From assembly GCA_031546985.1 (NCBI GenBank), contig JAVBJN010000071.1:67122-131121 (forward strand): 64,000 nt of DNA, read 5' to 3'. Position 1 is the first letter of the stretch; each line of letters starts with the position of its first letter. Positions 32,871 through 43,358 of the stretch are shown piece after piece. The notes beneath the pieces are model-generated. The model searched no databases. It had not been told where the DNA came from and worked only from the letters and a program-made list of their open reading frames with translations. Source of the stretch: JAVBJN01 sp031546985. Lineage in GTDB: Bacteria > Bacteroidota > Bacteroidia > Chitinophagales > Chitinophagaceae. The position numbers were made by a program, and so were the translations under genes.

Positions 32871-35800
32871 TTATTCGTTTTCGTCAAACTGTAAAACATC
32901 TTTCGATGCCAGCAGCAATTCGTATTCCTCCTTGCTACCTACGATTACAGCGTCGAACTCTTTCATACCAGTACCTGCAGGGATGGAGTGACCGGTGATC
33001 ACGTTCTCTTTCAGGCCCAGCATGTCATCGCTCTTACCATTGATCGCAGCGGTTGACAGTACTTTAGTAGTTTCCTGGAACGATGCAGCAGAGATCCAGC
33101 TGTGTGTACCCAAAGATGCTTTGGTGATACCCAACAGTACAGGTGCAGATGTGGCAGCCTGAGCATCGCGGTATTCTACCAGCGCTTTGTCGGCACGACG
33201 CAGGCTGGAGTTTTCTTCACGAATCTCGCGCAGGGTAACAATCTGACCAGCGTGCAACTTATCGGAAGCACCAGGCTCGGTTACTACTTTTTTGTCCCAG
33301 ATCCAATCGTTCTCTGTAGAGAAGTCGAAACGGTCTGTGAGGTCGTCTTCCAGGAACTTGGTATCTCCCGGATCAACGATTTCAACTTTCTTCATCATCT
33401 GGCGAACAATCACCTCGATGTGTTTATCGTTGATTTTTACACCTTGTAAACGGTATACTTCCTGGATTTCATTTACCAGGTATTCCTGTACGGCAAACGG
33501 ACCTTTAATAGCCAGGATGTCGGAAGGAGTAGTGCTACCATCACTCAGTGAGGTACCCGCTTTTACGAAGTCACCGTCCTGAACCAGGATGTGACGGGTT
33601 AACGGAACCAAGTATTTTTTAATAATGCCTTCTCTTGATTCGATGATGATCTCACGGTTACCACGTTTGATATTACCGAAGCTTACCACACCATCAATCT
33701 CTGCAACTACTGCAGGGTTAGACGGGTTACGTGCTTCGAACAATTCGGTAACACGTGGCAGACCCCCTGTGATATCTCGTGAACGACCCATGATACGTGG
33801 AATTTTCACCAGAACCTGACCGTTACGAACAGTGTCGTCTTCGCTCACCACAATGTGTGAACCTACCGGTAAGTTGTAAGACTTGGCCTCTTTACCTTCA
33901 ATGATGATCGAAGGAATTTTGGTTTTGTCTTTGGTTTCAATAACCACTTTCTCACGGTGACCGGTTTGCTCGTCGGCTTCTTCACGGAAGGTAACACCTT
34001 CAATAACGTTTTCGAAGCGAACGGTACCTGAAATTTCAGATACGATAACGGCGTTGAACGGATCCCAGCTACAGATGCTGTCACCTTTCTTAATGGCCTG
34101 TCCGTCTTTAACCAGCAGGATAGAACCGTAAGGAATGTTGTTGGTGATGAGCAGGCGATCGTTTTTCATATCCATGATACGGAGCTCACCGGTACGACCA
34201 ATTACAACGTGCACGTCTTCGCCTTCGTCGTTCATGAATTTGGTGGTACGCAGACCATCAAACTGAACGGTACCATCGAAGCGGGCAACCAGTTGAGAAT
34301 CGGTAGCAGATGAACTCGCCACACCACCCACGTGGAAGGTACGCAGGGTAAGCTGTGTACCCGGCTCACCGATGGACTGTGCTGCGATGATACCTACGGC
34401 ATCACCCTGCTGTGCCTTTCTGCCTGTTGCCAGGTTAAGGCCATAACATTTAGCACATACACCACGACGGCTTTCGCAGGTGAGTACAGAACGTATTTCA
34501 ACGGTTTCAATACCGCCGTCTTCAATTTGTTTAGCGATGTCTTCACTGATTTCGTCACCAGCAGCAACAAGCAGTTCTTCTGTAATCGGATCGAATACGT
34601 CGTGAACAGAAGTACGGCCGAGGATACGATCGTACAGTGGTTCTACGATGTCTTCGTTGTCTTTCAGGGCAGAAGTAGCGATACCACGCAGGGTTCCACA
34701 ATCCGGCTCGTTGATAACCACATCCTGTGCTACGTCTACCAGACGACGGGTCAGGTAACCTGCATCCGCCGTTTTCAGAGCCGTATCCGCCAGACCCTTA
34801 CGGGCACCGTGCGTAGAGATGAAGTACTCCAGTACGTTAAGACCATCTTTAAAGTTAGACAGGATCGGGTTTTCGATGATCTCGGAACCGGTAGAACCCG
34901 ATTTACGAGGTTTAGCCATCAGACCCCTGATACCAGCCAGCTGTTTTACCTGCTGCTTACTACCACGCGCCCCGGAATCCAGCATCATGTACACAGAGTT
35001 GAAGCCCTGTTTGTCGGATGCCATTTCGCGGATCAGTGTTTCGGTAATGCGGGTATCGACACGGCTCCAAACGTCAATAATCTGGTTATAACGTTCGTTG
35101 TTGGTGATCAGACCCATGTTATAGTTGTCCCAAACTTCATCTACTTCTTCCTGTGCACGATCCAGCAGGTTTTCTTTATCGTCCGGAATGATCAGGTCAT
35201 TAATGTTAAACGACAGACCACCCTGGAACGCCATACGGAAACCTAATTGCTTAATATCATCCAGGAACTTAACAGTTGCAGGGATATCGGCATTTTTCAG
35301 GATAGAACCAATGATCTGACGCAGAGATTTCTTAGTCAGCAGCTCATTCACATATCCGGCTTCGGCAGGAACGTGCTGGTTAAAGATCACACGGCCTACA
35401 GTAGTTTCGATGAGTTTTTTCTCGGTAACGCCTTCTTTATTCAGTACGTTGATCTTAACCCTGATCCAGGCGTGCAGATCCAAACGGCCTTCGTTGTAGG
35501 CGATCAGCACTTCTTCTGAGCTGTAGAAGGTCATGCCTTCACCTTTAACGATTTCGGTCTCGGTTGTTTTCTTGCCTTTAGAGATGTAGTACAAACCGAG
35601 AACCATGTCCTGAGAAGGCAGGGTGATCGGCGTACCGTTCTGCGGGTTAAGAATGTTGTGAGAGGCCAGCATCAGCAGTTGGGCTTCCAGAATAGCAGCG
35701 TGGCTCAAAGGCACGTGTACCGCCATCTGGTCACCATCGAAGTCGGCGTTGAACGCAGAACACACGAGCGGGTGCAGCTGAATGGCTTTACCTTCTACCA

Positions 35801-37193
35801 TTTTAGGTTGGAAGGCCTGGATAGATAAACGGTGCAGTGTTGGGGCACGGTTTAGCATTACCGGGTGACCTTTCAGAATATTTTCGAGGATATCCCAAAC
35901 CACCGCTTCTTTCTTATCTACCAGTTTCTTGGCAGATTTCACGGTTTTAACGATACCCCTTTCAATCAGTTTACGAATGATAAACGGTTTGAACAGCTCT
36001 GCCGCCATTTCTTTAGGCAGACCGCACTCATGCAGTTTCAGTTCAGGACCTACCACGATAACGGAACGACCAGAATAGTCCACACGTTTACCCAAGAGGT
36101 TCTGACGGAAACGACCTTGTTTACCTTTCAGTACATCACTCAGTGATTTCAGCGCACGGCCACCTTCCGCTTTAACGGCGTTGGACTTACGGCTGTTATC
36201 GAACAGAGAGTCAACCGCTTCCTGCAGCATACGTTTTTCGTTACGCAGGATTACCTCTGGCGCTTTAATTTCGATAAGGCGTTTGAGACGGTTGTTACGG
36301 ATAATAACACGACGGTAAAGATCGTTCAGGTCAGAAGACGCGAAACGGCCACCATCCAAAGGTACAAGCGGACGCAATTCCGGTGGAATTACGGGCAGGT
36401 ACTGCATTACCATCCATTCAGGTTTGTTTTCAACGCGGGTGTTGGCATCGCGGAACGCTTCTACCACACTCAAACGTTTGAGGGCCTCTTGCTTACGTTG
36501 CTGAGAAGTTTCGTTCGCAGCCTGGTTACGCAGGTCGTAGCTCAGCTGGTCCAGGTTAATGCGGCCCAGCATGGTTTCTACAGCATCAGCACCCATTTTG
36601 GCGATGAACTTGTTCGGATCTTCGTCTGGCAGGTACTGGTTTTCTTTACCCAGGGTATCCAGGATCTCGAGGTATTCATCTTCGGTGAGTAACGCATGGT
36701 TTACATTCTCGGTTTCTTTCATGCCCAGAATGTTACGGATCGCACCTTCGCCTTCACCGCCCTGAATTACACAATATCTTTCATAATATACAATGGTTTC
36801 CAGCTTTTTAGAGCTCATGCCCAGCAGGTAACCAATTTTATTAGGCAAACTTTTGAAGTACCAGATGTGTACGATAGGCACAACCAGTTTCAGGTGGCCC
36901 ATACGCTCACGGCGTACTTTCTTCTCGGTCACTTCCACACCGCAACGGTCGCACACGATACCTTTATAGCGAATACGCTTATACTTACCGCAGTAACATT
37001 CGTAGTCTTTAACCGGACCAAAGATCTTTTCGCAGAACAAACCATCACGCTCGGGTTTGTACGTACGGTAGTTGATGGTCTCTGGCTTCAGTACTTCACC
37101 GTAAGAACGGTCAAGAATGGTGTCAGGAGACGCAAGACTAATGGTAATCTTGTTAAAAGCTGATTTAGGACGATTATCCTTTTTTATAGCCAT
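32871..37193 (-). CDS. rpoC: DNA-directed RNA polymerase subunit beta'
   Basis: The 1440-residue large subunit forms one side of the active cleft. The N-terminal zinc site is CYCGKYKRIRYKGIVCDRCG. The catalytic triad lies in AFNADFDGDQMAVHVPLS. The bridge-helix and trigger-loop region includes KQQVKQLAGIRGLMAKP and IAAQSIGEPGTQLTLRTFHVGG. A second Cys cluster is CESRRGVCAKCYG. It follows rpoB after 132 bases that hold a hairpin (37280-37306). Confidence 0.99.
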   Translation of the reverse strand: MAIKKDNRPKSAFNKITISLASPDTILDRSYGEVLKPETINYRTYKPERDGLFCEKIFGPVKDYECYCGKYKRIRYKGIVCDRCGVEVTEKKVRRERMGHLKLVVPIVHIWYFKSLPNKIGYLLGMSSKKLETIVYYERYCVIQGGEGEGAIRNILGMKETENVNHALLTEDEYLEILDTLGKENQYLPDEDPNKFIAKMGADAVETMLGRINLDQLSYDLRNQAANETSQQRKQEALKRLSVVEAFRDANTRVENKPEWMVMQYLPVIPPELRPLVPLDGGRFASSDLNDLYRRVIIRNNRLKRLIEIKAPEVILRNEKRMLQEAVDSLFDNSRKSNAVKAEGGRALKSLSDVLKGKQGRFRQNLLGKRVDYSGRSVIVVGPELKLHECGLPKEMAAELFKPFIIRKLIERGIVKTVKSAKKLVDKKEAVVWDILENILKGHPVMLNRAPTLHRLSIQAFQPKMVEGKAIQLHPLVCSAFNADFDGDQMAVHVPLSHAAILEAQLLMLASHNILNPQNGTPITLPSQDMVLGLYYISKGKKTTETEIVKGEGMTFYSSEEVLIAYNEGRLDLHAWIRVKINVLNKEGVTEKKLIETTVGRVIFNQHVPAEAGYVNELLTKKSLRQIIGSILKNADIPATVKFLDDIKQLGFRMAFQGGLSFNINDLIIPDDKENLLDRAQEEVDEVWDNYNMGLITNNERYNQIIDVWSRVDTRITETLIREMASDKQGFNSVYMMLDSGARGSKQQVKQLAGIRGLMAKPRKSGSTGSEIIENPILSNFKDGLNVLEYFISTHGARKGLADTALKTADAGYLTRRLVDVAQDVVINEPDCGTLRGIATSALKDNEDIVEPLYDRILGRTSVHDVFDPITEELLVAAGDEISEDIAKQIEDGGIETVEIRSVLTCESRRGVCAKCYGLNLATGRKAQQGDAVGIIAAQSIGEPGTQLTLRTFHVGGVASSSATDSQLVARFDGTVQFDGLRTTKFMNDEGEDVHVVIGRTGELRIMDMKNDRLLITNNIPYGSILLVKDGQAIKKGDSICSWDPFNAVIVSEISGTVRFENVIEGVTFREEADEQTGHREKVVIETKDKTKIPSIIIEGKEAKSYNLPVGSHIVVSEDDTVRNGQVLVKIPRIMGRSRDITGGLPRVTELFEARNPSNPAVVAEIDGVVSFGNIKRGNREIIIESREGIIKKYLVPLTRHILVQDGDFVKAGTSLSDGSTTPSDILAIKGPFAVQEYLVNEIQEVYRLQGVKINDKHIEVIVRQMMKKVEIVDPGDTKFLEDDLTDRFDFSTENDWIWDKKVVTEPGASDKLHAGQIVTLREIREENSSLRRADKALVEYRDAQAATSAPVLLGITKASLGTHSWISAASFQETTKVLSTAAINGKSDDMLGLKENVITGHSIPAGTGMKEFDAVIVGSKEEYELLLASKDVLQFDENE

Positions 37194-37279
37194 TGTAAGT
37201 CTTTTTACAATTAGTTGTTGAATTTTTGAACCGACCTTCCGGTCCCTTTTCCCCTCTTCACTATCGTTAACCGGAACGG

Positions 37280-37306
37280 GTGCATCGCGGACCAGCCGCG
37301 ATGCAC
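37280..37306 (-). other. Hairpin in the rpoB-rpoC spacer
   Basis: A perfect 11-bp GC-rich stem gtgcatcgcgg with a 5-base loop, 20 bases after the rpoB stop. No T run follows, so it is more likely an RNA processing or stability element than a terminator. Confidence 0.6.
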
Positions 37307-37325
37307 TTATTTCCAGTCAATAATA

Positions 37326-40300
37326 TTAGTCAAACTTCAGATCCAGACCTAAGCCGCGAAGCTCGTGTACCAATACGTTGAATGACTCTGGCAATCCTGG
37401 TTTAGGCAGGTTATCACCTTTAACGATGGCCTCGTACGCTTTGGCACGGCCCATGATATCATCCGACTTAATGGTAAGCAGCTCCTGCAGGATGTTGGAT
37501 GCACCGTATGCTTCCAGTGCCCATACTTCCATCTCACCAAAACGCTGACCACCAAACTGGGCTTTACCACCCAAAGGCTGCTGCGTAATGAGACTGTAGG
37601 GACCGATAGAACGGGCGTGCATCTTATCATCTACCAAGTGGTGCAGTTTAAGCATATAGATAACACCTACGGTTGCCTTCTGGTGGAAACGCTCCCCGGT
37701 TTCACCATCATACAGGTAAGTGTGACCAAAACTTGGCAGACCTGCTTCGGTAATCAGATCTTTGATCTCGTCGGTGTTGGCACCATCGAAGATCGGCGTT
37801 GCGAATTTGCGGCCCAGTTTCAGACCTGCCCAACCGAGTACGGTTTCGTAGATCTGACCCAGGTTCATCCTCGAAGGTACCCCCAGTGGGTTCAGTACGA
37901 TATCTACTGGTGTACCATCTTCCAGGAACGGCATATCTTCTGCACGAACGATACGGGCTACGATACCTTTGTTACCGTGGCGACCCGCCATTTTATCTCC
38001 CACTTTCAGCTTACGCTTGCTTGCGAGATAAACTTTAGCCAGTTTCAACACACCGGCTGGCAGTTCGTCACCGATCGAAATATTGAATTTCTCACGTTTG
38101 TAACGGCCCAGTTCTTCGTTGTACTTAATGTTGTAGTTGTGCAACAGTTTGTTTACCAGTTCATCCAGGTTCTCATCGCCGGTCCATCCCAGAGGATTGA
38201 GGCTTTGGTAATCCAGTGATCCCAGTGTTTTAGCTGTAAACTTGGCGCCTTTGCTCAGTACCAGCTCACCGTATTCGTTGGTGATACCAGCAGAAGACTT
38301 GTCTTTCAGCAGTTGTTGCAGTTTGTCGATCAGCACCGTGCGCAGATCCTCGAGGTTTTTCTCGTGGATTTTTTCCAGTTTCTCAATAGACGCTTTTTCG
38401 CGGGCTTTTGAGTTTTTGTCTTTCTTGGCACGGGAGAACAGTTTCTTGTCGATCACCACACCTTCGGTGCTTGGAGGCGCTTTCAGAGAAGCATCTTTAG
38501 CATCGCCGGCTTTATCACCGAAGATCGCTCTCAGCAGTTTTTCTTCCGGTGTAGGATCTGTTTCACCTTTAGGGGTGATTTTACCGATCAGGATATCGCC
38601 TTCGCGAACGTGGGCACCGATGCGGATGATACCGTTCTGATCCAGGTCCTTGGTAGCTTCTTCAGATACGTTCGGAATGTCCGGAGTCAGTTCTTCTTCA
38701 CCCAGTTTGGTGTCGCGCACTTCCAGCTCATACTCATCGATGTGTACAGAAGTAAACCAGTCATCACGGGCTACCTTCTCAGAAATCACGATGGCATCCT
38801 CGAAGTTGTAACCTTTCCATGGCATGAACGCCACTTGCAGGTTACGGCCCAGTGCCAGTTCACCATCCTGAGTGGCATAACCCTCAGTCAGGATATCACC
38901 GTTCTTAACTTTCTGGCCCTTGGTTACGCAAGGTTTCAGGTTAATGCTGGTGCTCTGGTTGGTTTTCTTGTACTTGGTCAGTTTATATACTTTCAGGTCG
39001 CCTTCAAAGGAAATGAGTCTTTCGATCTCGTCTCTTTCGTAACGAACGTGAATTTCGTTGGCATCCACGTATTCTACCACACCAGTTCCTTCTGCCATAA
39101 TGAGCAGACGGCTGTCGCGGGCGGCTTTACCTTCCAGACCGGTACCAACGATCGGCGTCTGAGGACGCAGCAATGGTACAGCCTGACGTTGCATGTTCGA
39201 TCCCATCAACGCACGGTTGGCATCATCGTGCTCCAGGAACGGAATCAACGATGCGCTCAAACCTACGATCTGGTTCGGAGCAATGTCCATATACTCTACT
39301 TCGCTAGGTTCGAGTACAGGGAAGTCACCTGTTTCACGGGATTTTACTTTGTCTCCGGAGAAGTTGCCTTTATCATCCAATGGCGCGTTGGCCTGGGCGA
39401 TTTTAGCAGAATCTTCTTCTTCAGCACTCAGGTAGACGATGTCTTTCATGTCTACCTTACCATCATTAACCTTGCGGTAAGGTGTTTCGATGAAGCCCAT
39501 GTCATTGATCTTGGCGTGTACACAAAGTGTAGAGATCAGACCAATGTTTGGACCTTCCGGTGTTTCGATGGTACACAGACGACCGTAGTGGGAGTAGTGT
39601 ACGTCACGAACCTCGAAACCGGCACGTTCACGACTCAGACCACCGGGGCCGAGGGCGGAGATACGACGTTTGTGCGTAATCTCTGACAACGGGTTGGTCT
39701 GATCCAGGAACTGAGACAGCTGGGAAGTACCAAAGAATGAGTTGATTACGGAGCTCAGGGTACGGGCGTTAATCAGATCAACTGGTGTAAACACCTCGTT
39801 GTCGCGCACGTTCATACGCTCACGGATGGTACGGGCCATACGGGCCAGACCCACGCCGAACTGAGCGTACAATTGCTCACCCACGGTACGTACACGACGG
39901 TTGCTCAGGTGATCGATGTCATCGATCTCTGCTTTACCGTTGGTTAACTGTACCAGGTATTTGATGATAGAGATAATATCTTGTTTGGTCAACACCTTGT
40001 GATCCAGCGGATAGTCCAGGTTCAACTTGCGGTTGATCTTGTAACGGCCTACTTCACCCAGGTCGTAACGCTTGTCGGAGAAGAACAACTTCTCGATGAT
40101 ACCGCGGGCGGTTTCATCATCCGGAGCATCAGCGCCACGCAGCTGGCGGTAAATGTGTTGAACGGCTTCCAGCTCAGAGTTGGAAGTATCTTTATTCAGG
40201 GTATTGTAGATGATGGAGAAATCACCGCTTACTTCTTCCTTCTGCAGGAATACAGTGGCGATACCCATTTCCAGGATCATTTCCAGTGCCTCGTCGTCGA

Positions 40301-41132
40301 GTACATTGTCACGGTCCATCACTACTTCGTTACGCTCGATCGTTACTACTTCACCGGTGTCTTCATCCACAAAGTCTTCTGTCCAGCTGCGCAGTACACG
40401 GGCTGCCAGGCGACGGCCTTTGTTGGCTTCCAGTGCATCGCGGGTTGCTTTGATCTCATCGGCCATACCGAACAGTTCCAGAATGTCCTTATCGGTTTCA
40501 AAACCGATAGAACGCAGCAACATAGTTACCGGGAACTTCTTCTTACGGTCGATGTAGGCGTACATCACGTTGTTGATGTCGGTTGCAAACTCCATCCATG
40601 CACCTTTGAAAGGAATCACACGTGCAGAATAGATTTTGGTTCCGTTGGGGTGTACACTTTGACCGAAGAACACACCGGGTGAACGGTGCAGCTGCGATAC
40701 AACCACCCTTTCCGCACCATTGATCACGAAGGTACCCCTTGATGTCATGTATGGGATATTACCCAAGAACACGTCCTGGATAATGGTCTGGAAATCTACG
40801 TGCTCCTCGTCATTACAGCTCAAACGGAGTTTGGCTTTCAGAGGCACAGCATAGGTCAGACCACGCTCCATACACTCCTCGAGGGAGTAACGGGGGGGAT
40901 CAATAAAATAATCCAGAAACTCCAGTACGAAGATGTTCCTGGTATCAGTAATCGGGAAGTTTTCCTGGAACACACGGAACAAACCTTCGTTGTTACGCTT
41001 ATCCGGAGTTGTTTCCAACTGGAAAAAGTCCTTGAAAGACTGAATCTGAATCGCGAGCAGATCGGGAGTTTCTGCTACCTGCTTCGTTTTACCGAAGTTG
41101 ATTCTTAGTTGTGCGGTTTTTGTTGAAGACAT
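37326..41132 (-). CDS. rpoB: DNA-directed RNA polymerase subunit beta
   Basis: A 1268-residue subunit. The rifampicin-binding region FFGTSQLSQFLDQTNPLSEITHKRRISALGPGG is divided over conserved positions, with the sensitive-type Asp, His and Ser. It continues as SRERAGFEVRDVH. The active-site segment GDKMAGRHGNKGIVA and the C-terminal clamp-binding part QPLGGKAQFGGQRFGEMEVWALEAYGA are present. It is the first gene of its transcript: a -7 box at 41294-41301 and a leader hairpin at 41190-41213 precede it. The usual upstream neighbour rplL is 3.2 kb away beyond inserted genes. Confidence 0.99.
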   Translation of the reverse strand: MSSTKTAQLRINFGKTKQVAETPDLLAIQIQSFKDFFQLETTPDKRNNEGLFRVFQENFPITDTRNIFVLEFLDYFIDPPRYSLEECMERGLTYAVPLKAKLRLSCNDEEHVDFQTIIQDVFLGNIPYMTSRGTFVINGAERVVVSQLHRSPGVFFGQSVHPNGTKIYSARVIPFKGAWMEFATDINNVMYAYIDRKKKFPVTMLLRSIGFETDKDILELFGMADEIKATRDALEANKGRRLAARVLRSWTEDFVDEDTGEVVTIERNEVVMDRDNVLDDEALEMILEMGIATVFLQKEEVSGDFSIIYNTLNKDTSNSELEAVQHIYRQLRGADAPDDETARGIIEKLFFSDKRYDLGEVGRYKINRKLNLDYPLDHKVLTKQDIISIIKYLVQLTNGKAEIDDIDHLSNRRVRTVGEQLYAQFGVGLARMARTIRERMNVRDNEVFTPVDLINARTLSSVINSFFGTSQLSQFLDQTNPLSEITHKRRISALGPGGLSRERAGFEVRDVHYSHYGRLCTIETPEGPNIGLISTLCVHAKINDMGFIETPYRKVNDGKVDMKDIVYLSAEEEDSAKIAQANAPLDDKGNFSGDKVKSRETGDFPVLEPSEVEYMDIAPNQIVGLSASLIPFLEHDDANRALMGSNMQRQAVPLLRPQTPIVGTGLEGKAARDSRLLIMAEGTGVVEYVDANEIHVRYERDEIERLISFEGDLKVYKLTKYKKTNQSTSINLKPCVTKGQKVKNGDILTEGYATQDGELALGRNLQVAFMPWKGYNFEDAIVISEKVARDDWFTSVHIDEYELEVRDTKLGEEELTPDIPNVSEEATKDLDQNGIIRIGAHVREGDILIGKITPKGETDPTPEEKLLRAIFGDKAGDAKDASLKAPPSTEGVVIDKKLFSRAKKDKNSKAREKASIEKLEKIHEKNLEDLRTVLIDKLQQLLKDKSSAGITNEYGELVLSKGAKFTAKTLGSLDYQSLNPLGWTGDENLDELVNKLLHNYNIKYNEELGRYKREKFNISIGDELPAGVLKLAKVYLASKRKLKVGDKMAGRHGNKGIVARIVRAEDMPFLEDGTPVDIVLNPLGVPSRMNLGQIYETVLGWAGLKLGRKFATPIFDGANTDEIKDLITEAGLPSFGHTYLYDGETGERFHQKATVGVIYMLKLHHLVDDKMHARSIGPYSLITQQPLGGKAQFGGQRFGEMEVWALEAYGASNILQELLTIKSDDIMGRAKAYEAIVKGDNLPKPGLPESFNVLVHELRGLGLDLKFD

Positions 41133-41189
41133 ATAGATAAAAAACGCGTTTTACGAACTTACCTGAAATACCAAATAAAAAAATTCCAC

Positions 41190-41213
41190 CTGAAAAGAAA
41201 CCTTTCTTTTCAG
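41190..41213 (-). terminator. Candidate attenuator in the rpoB leader
   Basis: An 11-bp stem ctgaaaagaaa and its complement with a 2-base loop is followed on the minus strand by gtggaa and a seven-T run. It lies about 80 bases past the predicted start of transcription and 60 bases before the rpoB ATG. Confidence 0.5.
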
Positions 41214-41293
41214 ACGGTGAAACGATTGCATTTCAATTATTTATGGCCACTGGTTGAAAATGCACGATGCTAATTAGCCCAAAATAGGGGATG

Positions 41294-41324
41294 CAAATCT
41301 AAGCATTTTTTATTAAAAAACAAT
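41294..41324 (-). promoter_or_regulatory. Promoter of rpoBC
   Basis: On the minus strand TAGATTTG (41294-41301) matches TAnnTTTG. ATTG (41321-41324) lies at the 19-base spacing, three of four bases of the -33 box. It predicts a leader of about 155 bases. Confidence 0.72.
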
Positions 41325-41438
41325 TTTGTTACATTATGTGCAACACTTTAACATTTTAATTACCATATATTTTGGGGAATTTGTACATTAAAAGTAAAAA
41401 TAATTAAATATTATCGCCCCGCCAACAACCTTTACCGC

Positions 41439-43343
41439 TTGAAAAATCCAGCCCGGCTACTCCCCTACTGCCTTCTGCTGTGGCTTTTGAGCCATACAGG
41501 GCTCGTTTTTGCCACACGGACCGACTCCCTTCTGATAGACCAGATGATAGGCCGGTCTATGGCCAACCGCAAAATTGAGGTGGGCAGTGTGGTCAAAGAT
41601 GCGCACCTCGACTCCGCCTACCAGCTCTCCTTAAAAACGCGCAGCCAGGTACAAACCGTACGCATCCTCAACATCCTGGGCGAGCGGTACCGGCAACTGA
41701 GCCAGTTTGGCCCGGCGCTCGATATGCACAACCAGGCCCTGGAAACCGCCCGCAGCATTAACGATTCGGTGCAGATTGGCGAAAGCCTGAACAAAATAGG
41801 CGTGGTTTTTCGCCGTATAGACGAAAACCAGAAAGCCATGAAATACCATATTCAGGCGCTGGAGATAGCAGAAGCCCGCCACGATACCCGCAATGTATGC
41901 GTTGCGCTCAACAGCATTGGCAATATTAACCTCTCCCTCAAAAAGCCCGAAGAGGCCATTCGGTACTTTCAACTCTGCCTTTCTTATGAGAACAAACGTA
42001 AGAATCCACTGGGCGAGGCCATTAACCTCAACAATATTGGGGCGGCCTTTCTGATGCAGAACAAATTTTCGGAAGCCATTGCTTATATACGCCGGTCTTT
42101 GGAGAAGAATATTTCCATTTCTTCCAAACTGGGCATTGGCATCTGCCATACCAGCCTGGGCGATGTATACAAGAAACAGGGTAAGCTGGACGATGCACTC
42201 CGGGAGTATGAAACCGCCGATAACATTCACCGCTCCCTGGGCGACAGCATTTACCTGGCCGAAACCCGGGCCAACCTGGGCGAGGTTTACCTGCTGCGCA
42301 ACCAGCCTACCCAGGCGCGGCAATACCTGGATGATGCCTTGTCTATAGCCCAACGCATCAATGCCAAAAGCCAGATTATGAATACCTACCAGCTCATGTC
42401 CGACTACTTCTCCAAAAGCGGGCATCCTGCCGAAGCATTACAATTTTATAAAAAATATACTACGTTCAAAGACAGCCTGGATGATGAAGCCAACAGCAGC
42501 CTGGTGAGCGAGCTGGAATCGAACTACCAATTGCAGAAAAAGGAAAAAGAGATCTCCCGCCTGGATGAAATGAACAGCAAGCAAAAACAAAAACTAACCA
42601 ATGCCCGCAGCATTATTGCCATTATGATCGTGGGGGCGGTATTGCTGGGCATTATTGGCGTGCTGGTCTTTTACCAGAACAAACTGCGCGATAAATACCA
42701 GCTCAAAATGGTGGAGCAACAATTACTGCTGGCGCAGATGAATCCGCATTTCCTGTTCAACTCCCTTAACACCATCGATGCCTATATTTTGCAGAACGAT
42801 GAGTTTAAGGCATCGGCCTACCTCAACAAGTTCTCTTCGCTTATACGAAAAACACTGGAAAACAGCCGGCATACCTTTATCAGCATTAACGAAGAAATAG
42901 AAAGCCTGCGCCTTTACTGTACGCTGGAGCAGGAACGGTTCAACAACCAATTCGATTTTTCCATAGAGGCAGACGAAGACCTCCTGTTTGAACAACCCCG
43001 TATACCTACGATGGTTTTTCAGCCCTTTATTGAAAATGCCATTTTACACGGATTAAGGCACAAAACCAACGGAAAAGGGCTTTTAACCATCACTTTTAAG
43101 GAAAAACAGGGCAAAATCATTACAATTATTGAAGACAACGGCATAGGCCGCAAGGCATCTGGCGTTATAAACCACCACCGCAAGCAGCACGAATCGGTGG
43201 GCATTAGAATTGCTACAGAACGTATCGAAAAACTGGCCCTCACACACCATGTAAAAGGCAGTATTCATATCGACGATCTCGAATCTGAAGACGGCCAGCC
43301 GCTGGGCACCCGTATTACGATGGAAATAGACCACCATATTTAA
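41439..43343 (+). CDS. TPR-containing LytS-family (His_kinase) sensor
   Basis: A signal peptide (KNPARLLPYCLLLWLLSHTGLVFA) is followed by about seven TPR repeats (residues 60-350) in the periplasm. A coiled-coil linker and one transmembrane helix (IIAIMIVGAVLLGIIGVLVFY) come next. The C-terminal LytS-type kinase has the His box LLLAQMNPHFLFNSLNTIDA and ATPase boxes FIENAILHGLRH and EDNGIGRKA. The frame has no ATG before the signal peptide, and a TTG at 41439 gives a complete one, so a TTG start is likely. It is encoded 15 bases before a LytTR regulator. The pair stands in opposite orientation between rplL and rpoB, which are normally adjacent. Confidence 0.9.
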   Translation: MKNPARLLPYCLLLWLLSHTGLVFATRTDSLLIDQMIGRSMANRKIEVGSVVKDAHLDSAYQLSLKTRSQVQTVRILNILGERYRQLSQFGPALDMHNQALETARSINDSVQIGESLNKIGVVFRRIDENQKAMKYHIQALEIAEARHDTRNVCVALNSIGNINLSLKKPEEAIRYFQLCLSYENKRKNPLGEAINLNNIGAAFLMQNKFSEAIAYIRRSLEKNISISSKLGIGICHTSLGDVYKKQGKLDDALREYETADNIHRSLGDSIYLAETRANLGEVYLLRNQPTQARQYLDDALSIAQRINAKSQIMNTYQLMSDYFSKSGHPAEALQFYKKYTTFKDSLDDEANSSLVSELESNYQLQKKEKEISRLDEMNSKQKQKLTNARSIIAIMIVGAVLLGIIGVLVFYQNKLRDKYQLKMVEQQLLLAQMNPHFLFNSLNTIDAYILQNDEFKASAYLNKFSSLIRKTLENSRHTFISINEEIESLRLYCTLEQERFNNQFDFSIEADEDLLFEQPRIPTMVFQPFIENAILHGLRHKTNGKGLLTITFKEKQGKIITIIEDNGIGRKASGVINHHRKQHESVGIRIATERIEKLALTHHVKGSIHIDDLESEDGQPLGTRITMEIDHHI

Positions 43344-43358
43344 CCCCCAACTCACCTT

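Larger units (their letters stand above)
41133..41438. other. Leader of rpoB and divergent upstream region of the LytS-type kinase
   Basis: The gap holds the rpoB leader hairpin (41190-41213) and the rpoB -7 box (41294-41301). The rest is AT-rich. No clear promoter for the plus-strand kinase could be fixed. Confidence 0.6.
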
